Shown: positions 25,471 to 36,330 of the stretch, piece by piece
How positions within the stretch are numbered: position 1 is the first letter of the stretch
Layout: each line of letters begins with the position of its first letter
Assembly: GCA_905147135.1 (NCBI GenBank)
Contig: LR990059.1
Span: 13,973,001 to 14,037,000, forward strand
DNA from: Blastobasis lacticolella
Lineage: Eukaryota; Arthropoda; Insecta; Lepidoptera; Blastobasidae
DNA: 64,000 bases
Reading direction: 5' to 3'
The notes under the pieces: generated by a model
Database searches by the model: none
Seen by the model: the letters and a program-made list of their open reading frames with translations, nothing else
Told to the model about the DNA's origin: nothing
Program-made: the position numbers and the translations under genes

Positions 25471-26208
25471 AAAAACGGTACTTTTCATACCCGAAGAAAA
25501 TGTTTCCGCTGTATAGTTAAAATATAGTAGTTTCGGCTACTGTAAATTTTTCCAACAGTACCTATATAGTATCTTGACCCAAAATATAGTAGGATATTAC
25601 ATTACATAGTTAAGTAATTATTGAATTTAGCGTCGTTGTTAATTGAAAGTTCATATTGTGTTGAAATTAGATGTAGGTATTAGTGTATATTTTTATTAAC
25701 GAATACAATAAAGGACAGATTCCAAATATTGAAATTATTATTTTTATTTTATACGAAATAAATTAAAAATATGTACTTGCAGTGCAATAATGTGGTACCT
25801 AATTGATTTTTTTTTAAATACGCCTTAGCATGAAATTACAGTTTAATGTAATGAATATTATGAAGGTACAACATTTAACCCGTGCACAAATGAATTGCAG
25901 AGTAGTTAAATATAAATAATACACATGTATATTAAGTTTTAAAAGTAAAAAATATTATTCATAAGAATATTTAAAAATACGGATGGTATTTTATTATAGA
26001 ACTTTAATTATCCACCAATCGTTTGATAAATAAGTTCGTTCAGCATCATGCCGCCGGTAAAGCAAACTATCAATATTTGATGTTTGAATTTAAATTAAAT
26101 CATAACATCGACTTTGTTTTAAAATTGTTTAATTTAAATTGATTCACCGAATGAACAATCAATTGTAACAGATTTGTTTTCAAAGAAAATATCATTAATA
26201 CGTAGTAA
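25471..26208. other. Very AT-rich DNA, nothing assigned
   Basis: Low-complexity A/T runs only. Confidence 0.4.
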
Positions 26209-26262
26209 GTTGCGCTCGATAATCTCCACCCCTCTGGGATACGGGCGTGAGTGTGTATGTTT
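26209..26262 (+). repeat. Short LINE 3'-end remnant
   Basis: CCACCCCTCTGGGATACGGGCGTGA then GTGTGTATG parallels 25160-25210 (CCTACCC...GAAACGGGTGTGAGTGGGTATG). It is too short for certainty. Confidence 0.35.
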
Positions 26263-26408
26263 CAATAATACTTGATACTTTTGTAATACAAGTTATAAAA
26301 ATATCCAAAAAAGTGAGGATAATTTAATGCTTCGGCCATCTGTTCCCCGAATATTTTTGTTGCGGTCACGCTAACGACAATTTCAGGTCACAAAAGGTTT
26401 GTGCCAGC

Positions 26409-26440
26409 AATAATTAACGTTAATTATGCAAATCCAATTA
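26409..26440. promoter_or_regulatory. Cluster of homeodomain-type sites with a POU octamer
   Basis: Two TAATTA words (26411-26416, 26421-26426), one CAATTA (26435-26440), and an exact ATGCAAAT octamer at 26426-26433 lie within 32 bases. Such words arise by chance in AT-rich DNA, so this is only a candidate enhancer. Confidence 0.2.
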
Positions 26441-26639
26441 CGATAGATCACATTAATACGTTGACAACCCCACCGCAATTAAAATGCCATTAGCGTACTT
26501 ACGTATTATAATAGTATCCCAATGCACAACCACACCACAGTATCACTGATTCACAATATGTCACTACCAATATTAATACGTTCCCGTAATCATACACAAT
26601 AAGTATGCCAATAAAGTTTAAGCAAGCACAACACTGAGA

Positions 26640-26830
26640 TTTCCGAGAGAAAAGTTTCTATCAAAACTTATGGCACGAAACGCATGCGTGGCGCACGTCT
26701 GCACACCACGGCGGTCCAGCGGCGATTGAGCCGAACCAGCCAGAGCCAGAACCCGATGTTGCGCCGGCGGCGTGCCTCCTCGGCACGGACCCCACAAAAA
26801 CTATTCACACAAAAATTTATAACACGTCAA
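26640..26830. promoter_or_regulatory. CpG-rich island, candidate promoter or untranslated exon
   Basis: A sharp GC- and CpG-rich block (GGCGGTCCAGCGGCGATTGA, GCGCCGGCGGCGTGCCTC) stands in AT-rich surroundings. On the minus strand TATAAATTTTTGTG lies just upstream of it, around 26815. No frame through it is convincing. Confidence 0.3.
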
Positions 26831-26989
26831 ACCTACAGAGAAATGGTTTCCTCCAGATAGAGACGTTATTTTTATACACGTATAAAATTAATTGTGCAGC
26901 CCCCTGGACGCATCTGCCGGTGCTATTGTCCCGTTTTTTTTCAAGCTCGCTCGCTCGTTTGTTAAGACCTCTACGCTGCAGTAAAATTT

Positions 26990-27850
26990 ATGTGACGAAA
27001 AGAATCCCAACTGACCGCTAAGTATCGAATTCGTTCGTTAAAATTCATGGTGATCGATACCAATGTTTATCATAATTATTTTTGAATGCTTAATTTGGTG
27101 AACGAAAAGTCCATGTCCAAATCACGCCGGGGTTCTCGTGTTACCGATATTGATCGTCGTAAACCACTGATAATGGACGTCTCGAAAGCGAGTGCTTATA
27201 TTACATTTCAATTACCATATAAAATGTCCGAACAAGTACGGCGGTCCAATGCGCGAGCTCGCGTCGATAATCATCTAATCAGAGATAATTCAATAACTTT
27301 TATTCGAAGCGCCGAGGAACCGATCAGTGATCTCGGCATCCGAGCCGTGTGGGCTCTAATCGATCGTGAATACAGCCGACAATACCTTGCGGGAATTGAC
27401 AGAAATTTCAAACCGAATCTTGTGTATTATCTTAAAGGTTCACGTCTTCTATTTTCAAAATATCGCCTGTGATACGACACGGGCAATTGAAACTGACACT
27501 TATGCGGATTGACTCTTGGTTCGTTTTAAGCGTTCTTCTGGCCAAAACGAAGACGTTACGTTTTTGGGGGCCCTCTACGTGGAAAATGTCAATGAGTGCT
27601 TGAAATTCGAAACGCAAAACGATGTTTTTCGAGTTGTCGGAGCTATCAATGTTCGGAAAGTCGTCGGACCAAAAAGTAGAGCAAAAATACCGCGAGTCTG
27701 TTACATTCACGTTACATTACTGGCTGGCTCATTTGTTTTTTTATTTTCGAACCAGACTTTGCTTCATTACTGCCATTGGTGCATTGTTTAGCGGGAATTA
27801 AAAGCGTTTTTTCAATTTCAAGCGAACACAATACCTGAATACCAGCAGTT
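26990..27850. other. CpG-richer DNA with overlapping frames on both strands
   Basis: The longest frame is 27086-27472 on the plus strand, 128 codons, rich in Arg and Ser, without a recognised motif. The opposite-strand frame at 27432-27710 and the plus frame at 27516-27791 overlap each other. I regard these as non-coding unless homologs are found. Confidence 0.35.
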
Positions 27851-28555
27851 CATCGATTCACTTTTTTAAACTACAAAAACATTGTACCAAAGTTTACAGC
27901 TTAATTACGTACATCTGTTAAAGCGGACGGACTGACACGATTTATAATGCGCCTTTGTGCCGCAGTAAATTGTAACAGAGACAATAAAGTTATTTTGCGG
28001 GACGGTAAAAAAACGATTGAAGAAAACAAAGCGCATAATGAATTAAACAACATAATAAGCCGTCAGATCGGGGCTGGAGTCGGACACCTGCGTGAGATCG
28101 AACTAAATGTCTTCATTATAATTGAGAAGGAAACTTCGGATCGTAACAGGTGCGTTCACAAATGACTGGGAGCTGCCAGCGAGGGCTACGGCGGCCGTGA
28201 TTCGCCGGCTTATTGTAAAGTGCATTAAGTTATTTGCTGATACGTCTTTCATTTGGTACCTATAATTATAGTTTATTGCGACTATATTCCGAACGACGCA
28301 TCAGTAATAAAACATCAATTATTATTTTGATTGACGCAATTTTGGCAGATGCCGCCATAAAAAACGCATTTAGAAACTCCATGACTACTTGGACGTGTTA
28401 TTTGTAAATTTACATTCCCAGCGGCCAACTTTGTTAGTAAAACGATCTTTCCTTGTTTTTAAAGCGAGCCTAAATAGAATCTTACACTAATCACATCGTC
28501 TTTTATGTTTTAACTTGCACTGTTTACAAAGTCACGATCCTGGTAATTGTTTCGC

Positions 28556-28700
28556 TTGCTTCGTTGACGGGCACCCCGGGGACGCGCCGATTGGCGGGAA
28601 TCTTCCAAGATGGCGGCCGACCTCGCCTGACCCATCCGTCAAGCGCGAAGGTGGAACATCTGTTTTAACATGTCGGACTGGCAGTTAATAAAGCCATTTC
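28556..28700. promoter_or_regulatory. CpG-rich island with E2F-like and Pho/YY1-like words
   Basis: TTGGCGGGAA (28591-28600) is an E2F-type site, and overlaps an ATTGG (inverted CCAAT). CCAAGATGGCGGCC (28605-28618) is the YY1/Pleiohomeotic-type GCCAT core in its strong context. They lie 5 bases apart in a CpG-rich block, which resembles an insect housekeeping-type promoter or a Polycomb-related element. This is inference from motifs only. Confidence 0.35.
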
Positions 28701-29660
28701 CATTTTCAAACTCGGAATCTCGGAATTCTTTTTTTCCCGGCGGTTTCGGAGTAAAATAAATTTGCGTGTTGACGAGGCGTTTTTTGTTTAATTTCGTCGC
28801 GGGTTTGGGACATTTGTCTGTGAGATTATCACGTTTTTAAGTGGATTTATGTTTCGACGCGAAATAGACGCGATACGTGAATTCTGTGAAAATAAACGCC
28901 TCTCGTCAAGTTAGTTTACGAGGGTTGCCTTAGCTTCCTTATGGGAGCGCTATAAAAAGTTTAAACAGAAATCTTTAGAACCTTTCGACGTCTTCTCATT
29001 TCTATCTATTCTGACGAATTCTACCGAGTCCTTTCCCTGGAATGAAACGTTATCATTCCAATACCTAATTAAATTGTCGATAGAAACTAATAAAGTTAAA
29101 CATTCTTCCGAAAATGCCTCACATGTCAATCGAATTCCGCGCCCATAACGCGAAATATAAACGGCAAGTATAATGGCGATCGCTCGAGGCGCGTATTTCC
29201 AGAGGCCCCTATTAGCTACCGAAATCAGCAGCCCAGACAACTTTGATTGTACACCGACGGCTGTTGTTTACAACACTTGTAAGCATGTTTGATCACTTGT
29301 AGTCTTATTTATGACCCCTTACATTGTCTAACATGGAGTGTACGGCGGTGGTGCCGCCACCCAATAAAACGGTTTCAAGAACTTTGTTGCTCAGGGAGGA
29401 AAATTGGAATTTTGATAAGGGTTTTGGCGTTTTTGGTTGGATCGTCTGTATTAAGAAGTTGGTAATTGAATATACGAGACGTGGTACACGAATATTCGTT
29501 GGATTTTCGTTTTCGAGAACGGATTTTAAATAAACGTAATTCGTGATTGCTCCACGTTCGTGACATCGCAGATATGCTGCACTGTGTTTTCTTCCTACTT
29601 ACCGAACCTCTTTGACGATTGAAAGAGATATTTAATAACCAACTTAATAAAGAAATTGTG
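28701..29660. other. CpG-richer DNA, nothing assigned
   Basis: The minus-strand frame at 28950-29240 and the short frames at 29324-29566 show no motif. No repeat family present. Confidence 0.35.
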
Positions 29661-29667
29661 AATTATG

Positions 29668-29920
29668 CAAGGAAGCCGGTTTAGATGGCATGGTCACGTT
29701 TCAGACCGGCAAATTGTGAAGGGAACAACTTGTCTGACCGTGTCATCTCAGCCAAGTACGGGGAAAAGAGGCTGGCCCAAGAAGTGCTGACATGCGTACC
29801 AGCATCACCACTAAGGATGCGGAAGACCGAGCGTGAGAGGACAAGGAGATATAGGGAGACGAACCCCGGTCTCTCGTGCGCTGCACTAGAGCATAACCGG
29901 GATTGACGTCAGGATGATGT
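29668..29920 (+). pseudogene. Decayed LINE ORF2 C-terminus (RTE-like)
   Basis: Frames joined only by eye read RFRWHGHV, then KRGWPKK and a stop, and in another frame DMRTSITTKDAEDRA. RW-GHV, RG-PKK and D-DA-DRA in this order are the usual tail of lepidopteran LINE reverse-transcriptase proteins, so a frameshifted, dead copy is the best reading. The last 55 bases resemble the SINE-A tail (CCCCGG...CTCGTGCG...CATAACCGGGA...ATGATG), which points to this LINE family as the SINE's donor. Confidence 0.62.
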
Positions 29921-30496
29921 TGAGCCTACACGTATTTCGGTACCTAAACCGTAGCATGCCTAAACCCCGAAGATTTATAAGCTCATAATAACAAAAGTGG
30001 TTCTAAACTTGATCGCTAACATAACTTCGTAAATGCAATTTTATGTTTCGTCATTATAAATCCTCACGCATTGGAGGCAATCATTTCGATTTATATTTTA
30101 TGGTCAATTTCTTTCCAATATAATATACAAACCGCTATAAAACTTTGTACACATAAAAAAAATTTGGAGGTGAAAACGTTTTACAACTTGCCATTTGCTT
30201 TGTCGGTCGTAAACATTGGAAACTCGCGAATTTGGGCGTATGTTTGCAGTACCATAAAAACGAGAAGTATAAAAAATATGATATGAGCTAGTAATATTCA
30301 CCCTTTTTTTAAAGACCGCCGCTGAATCTCATTGGGTATCTGAAACAAAAATACAAAATGTTACACAATTATTTTCCCGTGCTCGTATGTTATGATGATG
30401 GCAATAATACTTGTAAATATTATTTCTGCGGAAGATAAAACATTTCTGTGTGTCCCCTAATGAGCGAAATTAATGAGGTTTTTGTTTTAATTCAGA

Positions 30497-30665
30497 CTAG
30501 CTTTTACCCGCAACTTCGCCCACGTAAACTTTGGTTATGTAGTGTTTTGGTTGAATTTCGTGATACGTTGTAGTCTATTCGTTTTAGTAGGATATAAATT
30601 AAAACCCTGATTGGTTTCATTAAAATCCCTTCGGTAGTTTTGCGTAAAAGAGTAACAAACATAGG
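30497..30665 (+). repeat. Repeat Y copy (CTAGCTTTTNCCCGC family)
   Basis: It starts CTAGCTTTTACCCGCAACTT and ends near TTTTGCGTAAAAGAGTAACAA. The same ends are seen at 47430-47800, 49500-49715 and 60838-61045. This is a very common lepidopteran dispersed repeat whose class I cannot assign. Confidence 0.6.
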
Positions 30666-33600
30666 TAATCAATCACAAAACTTTCACATATATTTTTATG
30701 CAATGGAATTGGCACTTTTCTAATAAGTGAGCATAAAAATATGTTTATGTGCCTAGAAATAACATTTTTTGAGAAAGATGGAGAGTCTTCATGTCAAACT
30801 ATCTAGTATGATTTTAAATGTTGGTAGAGAGATTGGTGCAAGGACACCATCATCATTGGTTTAAGAAGTTTGCTCTGAACGAACATAGGTACACCACTTT
30901 TCATCAAATTCTTTGCAAACATAGTCATTCGAGAAGGCAATACAAAATAATGAGAACTGGTTCCCAGAGGAGATACAGATAATAATATAATTAGGTATCT
31001 TGTTTATATGTAAGAGTGAAGGCAACTTAAGGCAAAAAATGGCATGGTTAATGCCCCTGGCAATTAAACGCAAGTACGCATCAAGAAAATGTTCCAGAAA
31101 CTCTATCCATGACCAACAACTACCATAAACTATGTTACCGTGTTAACAAAGACCCGCTATCACCAAGTGACGCCGCAGTTCCCAAAAACAAACCCCACAT
31201 AATTGGGACAAAAATCCCAATCCTAATGATTCCACTTTTATTCCCTTCACACGTTATTCTCATTACCTGGAAGGTGTTCTGCGCGGGCGCATATAGCCGG
31301 ACCAATTTCTAGGATACACTATCCCTTTCACGCCTACAAGGATGGCTATCAGCGTCCTTGTCTGGCACAGAACCCTTTGCGGCATCGAGATCTGGCCAAC
31401 AACGCATGCGCTCAGAATTAAGCAATTATGGTTAATTTCGACTCTCCCTATATTACGGGCGAAGTCGTGGCGGCAAGAGCAATGTGTTATTTTGAATCAT
31501 AATTTGTGAGAAGGCATCTTCGCCGCCAACTGTAAATTATACCCTGTGTTCAGGTACTTACGTAGGTTTTAAAGTAGACACGGGGCCCGTAGAGCGTTAC
31601 GGTTGGAAACTAGATATAAATTGTATAATGGTCTACGTTACCGTTATTGGATTGCCAGTTTCGACGCACGTGAGAATCTATGGATTTATTGGGCGTAATG
31701 GTGAGATGGTCTGATGGAGTGCTTATCTATTGAGATGTGTCGGGTTGGTGTAATAGGTGTTTGTTGTTGATGATACTCATACGATTAAGGTTGTAGTGGT
31801 ACGAAACCAAACTATAATGAGGAGTAGATTTTTATATTCTTCAGAAATGTATAGGTTTATATACGTATGGTAATGCTTAACTTTAAAATGTAAACTTCAT
31901 CGTAACACAAACATGTTAACGATGTTTGTTATTTTTTATAGCACCTAACGCTCAATCATGTTCAGAATACAAAATACACACCTAACCTTTTTTTGACAAT
32001 TATCGGACTTCACAACTATTAATAGTATCAGAACGAAACAAAAAGCGAAATCACTGACACCGGTCATCAATCACGGATCATATTGGAGCGTTCCATACGG
32101 ACTGTCGAATCGAATCACATTTAAAATTGGAACATTGCATTCTAGAAAAAGAATATTAACACTCTAACGGCCGCATTCTAATTTTAAAATCATAATATGA
32201 TGTGATTAATATTCTCGGGGCCGCTCGAATGACACTCCACGTCACCGTGCTTTAATATGATTGGACGTTTTCATATAAATTACTGCACCAGGCGGAGCCT
32301 ATAGGCGTAATTAAAAACATTAAAAAGCAGAGATTATTATCGCGTCACAAAACCAGCCAGGCTTCCGGCCGGTAATTGTTGGAGGAACTCTCTTTAGAAC
32401 ATTTGAAAAAAGTAAAAAAATAAAAATGTATTGCGTTATTAAATGTATTTTGTGCACGCACGCGTTTGACTCGATAACGAGTTTGAGTAATTTTTTTTTT
32501 AGGTGGGCCGATGCAATAATGGTTTTATGTTGTCTCAATATTCATAAACGGGGTTCAGTTGATAAGGTTGATAACCCGTGCTTATCTTGAAGCGAGAAAA
32601 ATACGCGCAAATTTAATATCAATGTGACCGTTACAATTTGTAACATTTAAATAAGTGTATTTTTGTAAATACCTACTTTATACCATTAAGTATAAGTGAT
32701 ACTTTATACTTTTTGCCACCTGGCAAACAAGCGGTTACTATCCAATGGATGTTTGCAATACCAGGCTTATCGCTAAACTAACGGTTCACGTCGTGATACC
32801 TACTCAATAAATAAGTTCTAGGTGCTCCCAATGTTCATGTTTTCGAATGGAAATGGATTTATTATTACCTGTAGGTAACTACGACAAATTTTTAGACGTG
32901 CAGAACCGAGCAGGCAGGCCGTAAGCTTGTTTGCCACATTGGTGCCTGATTTCACGCAGCTCGCGCGAGCCGTTGCTGCAAATGCGCATTCGCTCGGTAC
33001 ACTTTTGTAAATGATAAAAAATGTTACCTTAAAACGTCAAAATTTGTAGTATTTTACTCCTCAAACTATTCAGGCACGAGACTCCATATTTTCGCAATGT
33101 TCGCATTTGAAATATGTTTGCCACAAGTTCACTTTACACAAGATAATTTACTCCCGTCAATTTCATCTCCCCATACTCACCCATCTAAGTTAAACTAGCT
33201 TTAACAGTAACAAAATGTGACACAGTAGGTACACTGTAACGTGGGCGTAATATAATACACGTGCTCGTGTCACAACACTGTACCTTATCACGTCTTGATG
33301 AATTATCGTTGCTTGTAAGAGTTATTTTGAGTTGAGTACAAGTCATAAGAGTTTACGGTACCAAAGTTAAACTAGAGATTACATAGGTATAATGACAACG
33401 TTCAAATTGGCGTGGAGATTGGATACGTAAATATATAAACTAGTTAGGTTTATGTCTAGCTACACACCCGGACATGCCCAGACCAAGCTTAGGTACAAGT
33501 AAAACTCAAAGATTTTTTAGGTAATCATTAGGGAACACACTCGCAGGCAACGTGTTCCAGTCTTTAGTCATTCATTATAAAGGTTGAACCAAAGCAGTTC

Positions 33601-34185
33601 GTGCGGATAGCTGGAAGATCCACGACATAAGAATGAAGTGTTCGTCCGAATCACGTTTCCCGATGGCGGAAAGGAGCCGGCAGAATGATTCCGTAATTAA
33701 TACCACCTTGGACACTCTACAGATCATTTGATGTTGTGAAACTTCGACACTGCAATCCCAATGCTGCCTATAAACTATTTTCCAGCTGTACACGGTCACG
33801 TACTGTTGCTAATAAGGAGCCATAGCATGCGCTAGTGTGCTGTTCTTAGGCCCATCAACAACACACGCTGACGCTTCTGCCTTGCCACGTTTATGTTAAG
33901 TAAATGGCACAGGCGGGCTAATACGACTAAATTTCCGTCTCCCACCAACATTAGCTCAGTATCGGAGTCCTGAGGGAGAACGTTTGAAATGCAAATTCTG
34001 ATAGCTAGTGTTACTTGGGAGGTTTATTGGTTACTCTACTATACTATGCTTATACCGTGATCTACTTGAGCACTTCGCAAATGGGTAGTGATTCTGAGTG
34101 AATTTAGTGGATAGTACGATATTATTGATATCGTAATATAATATTTAATTGTATGAGAACCCTGGTATTATCGCTGAGTATGACG
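30666..34185. other. Mostly unassigned DNA
   Basis: A short piece near 32714-32775 (GGCAAACAAGCGGTTACTATC) is like the repeat at 48254. The block 33560-33960 is GC-richer, may be an old LINE, and shows no safe motif. No gene recognised. Confidence 0.35.
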
Positions 34186-34194
34186 CGAGAACCA

Positions 34195-34405
34195 AAGAAT
34201 TTCGACGCGAGGATGCTGAACACCGGGCGAAGCGGAGGAGTAAGAGCAGAAAACGGTTTCCTGACATGATACCTAATCTGGACGCTTTCAAGGCTAGAGT
34301 GAATTGACTGTTCCTAGACAGGCATGCTCTATTTTAGGCCGCATCCGCACCCCACTACCAAGTGAGATAGCGGTCAAATGCCTGGCTAGTCTAATAAAAA
34401 AGTGG
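34195..34405 (+). pseudogene. LINE ORF C-terminus and 3' tail
   Basis: One frame reads FPDMIPNLDAFKARVN, a stop, then LFLDRHALF and a stop. FP--NL--FKARVN(RH)L near the end is typical of an insect LINE. The non-coding tail has AGTGAGATAGCGGTCAAATG, also found at 9522 and inverted at 50764, and ends in an A-run. An in-frame stop replaces the expected Arg after RVN, so the copy is dead. Confidence 0.62.
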
Positions 34406-34651
34406 ACAATGGATTACCATTGTCATCTCCAGAGATGCCGGGATAACCGCGAGAATGACGATGTATCAGATAATTTTGGTAATAATAAAGTGTTACAACT
34501 TATAACAATCAATAAGTATACCAACATAACCTACCTTAGATATTGGCAACAGATAACATAAAGTACTTTTCATATATTATGGTAACTTGAATTAATGTCT
34601 TTATTGGCGCTTTGCATACCATGCGTATATACACTAATTGTATAATTTATG

Positions 34652-34682
34652 TTATTTTATTTATTTTATTTTATTTTATTTA
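34652..34682. repeat. (ATTTT)n microsatellite
   Basis: Imperfect TTATT/TTATTT units over 31 bases. Confidence 0.85.
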
Positions 34683-34852
34683 CTTAAGGAAAGCCAGCAG
34701 CAGTTGTTACAATAAAAATAATAATAGCATTACATAGCCAATTATGGGCTTCCACTAATAAAATTACAATATTTAAAACGAATGCATCACCAATTACCTA
34801 CGTGTAGCTTTTAATAACCGTTTGTTAGTGTGATTTGATCAAGGTCCTATTC

Positions 34853-34901
34853 GAGCGTTCATAGAATATAATCATAATATTATTATATTCTACGAACGCT
34901 C
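34853..34901. repeat. Hairpin with 20-bp arms
   Basis: GAGCGTTCATAGAATATAAT (34853-34872) is the inverse complement of 34882-34901 at 19 of 20 positions, with a 9-base loop. It could be a MITE remnant or a cruciform site. No flanking duplication was found. Confidence 0.75.
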
Positions 34902-34949
34902 TAATTTTGGTTTATTTTGTCTAGGAATATAAAATAATATGTTAAGCTC

Positions 34950-35096
34950 ATTGCAGCATTTTCCATTGTTATGTTTGCAACACTGCGATATCCAACCCGC
35001 CTGCCAAGCGTGGGGATTATGGCAATAACCTCCCCTTTTGTGGGAGAGGCCCAAGGTCCTGCAGTGGATTGTTATGGGCCGTGATGATGATGATGA
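34950..35096 (+). mobile_element. 5'-truncated SINE-B copy with 11-bp target-site duplication
   Basis: ATGTTAAGCTC flanks it at 34939-34949 and 35097-35107. It retains the end GGCCGTGATGATGATGATGA and lacks the head, so the GAT end is the 3' end. It starts at CAGCATTTTCCATTGTTATG of the body. Confidence 0.85.
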
Positions 35097-35107
35097 ATGT
35101 TAAGCTC

Positions 35108-35841
35108 GGCTTGCAAGAAATTCTTGAACACTTTGAAGAAAAACGTTAACGTTTTTCGTATGGATTTTTCTGTTTAAATAGCAACTTAAATGCGTTTGAG
35201 AATTTGGTGCAAGCCGACCTAAGTTACGATAAGTTGTAAGAATTGTTTTCACGTAAAACTACTTACTTATCGGAATTTTATGAAATATTGTACGCTAAGT
35301 ATCTACTAGCTGTGAGCTGCAGTCTATCTTTAACTAAGTATAGAGTAAAGATAAACCAGAGTTAGACTTAACTCACAACTGAGAATAGACCCAACGAGAT
35401 GGCGCTGTATTAAAAAAAAGATTAATATAAAAAAAATCTGAAATTGTGTCTGTTGACATTACCATTAGGTCATACTTAATAATTTCCGAGTCATTAACCT
35501 CTCTATGTATCTCGTGTTATCAACTAACATTGCATCTATAACATAATTTAATTTGTTAGATTAATTTGGTAGCAACCGTGCAACCGTTATTAGTAATTTA
35601 AAATCCACGAGTAATAAATAGGTAACATAATTTACTCACTTTCATTAAATTTACGCCGTACCCACGCGCGGTACCAAATTTCATTGTGAAACTTTACGGA
35701 TGAAAATTAAATTTCACCTTTAATTTGTATGTAGATTTGATTATAATGAATTTGTATGCTAAATCCTACTGATAATGTAAATGAATAGTATAATTAGAGT
35801 TTTAATATGGATTTGTTTGTATATTTGTCCATTAGTGAGGC
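35108..35841. other. AT-rich DNA, nothing assigned
   Basis: Nothing recognised. Confidence 0.4.
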
Positions 35842-35849
35842 GAAATATT

Positions 35850-36108
35850 CATTATTACAGCTCATAACAGTCCACTGCAGGACTTAAGGCTTCTCCCACG
35901 AAAGGGAAGGTTATTGCCATAATCTCCACGCTTGGCAGGCGGGTTGGAGATCGCAGTGTTGTAAATATAACAATGGTAAACGCTGCTGCTCATTTTCCAG
36001 CCTACGGAGACTCTATATCTTTTGCCTCGGAAACATTAGTCGCCTTGTACGACACCCACAAGTGTAACGGGTTGGAGCTATTCTACTCTGACACCACACG
36101 GCCAGATT
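35850..36108 (-). mobile_element. SINE-B copy
   Basis: It matches the 9616 copy over its whole length, with the head at the right (GGCCGTGTGG in minus reading) and a short tail at the left. GAAATATT at 35842-35849 and GAAATACT at 36109-36116 are a likely degenerate duplication. Confidence 0.82.
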
Positions 36109-36189
36109 GAAATACTATTTATATGGAATTCAAAATACCAGGTACTTGTGTAGATAGCTATGCACAAATTTAACATCTGAATAAATATA

Positions 36190-36330
36190 AACATTCACAT
36201 ATGAAATATCACCAGAACCATCTTATTTAAGCTAGCTTCCAAATAAAACAACCTCATCAAAATCGGTACATCCTTTCGGGAGCTACAATACTACAGACAG
36301 GCACACAGATACACACGTAAAACGTATAAC
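36190..36330 (+). repeat. Repeat Y-like 3' region
   Basis: CCTCATCAAAATCGGTACAT and CAGACAGGCACACAGATACA are of the type seen at the end of dispersed lepidopteran repeats with a CTAGC start. The boundaries are uncertain. Confidence 0.4.

Noticed and set aside
27086..27472. 128-codon plus-strand frame
   Set aside because: Arg/Ser-rich but without a recognised domain; nearby frames on both strands are similar in length. Would be revived by a homolog or transcript.
29685..29906. 73-codon frame
   Set aside because: It lies within the LINE remnant but in a different frame from the conserved motifs over most of its length.
33560..33960. GC-richer block, possible LINE
   Set aside because: Looked at in both orientations; no RT or endonuclease motif could be read with confidence.
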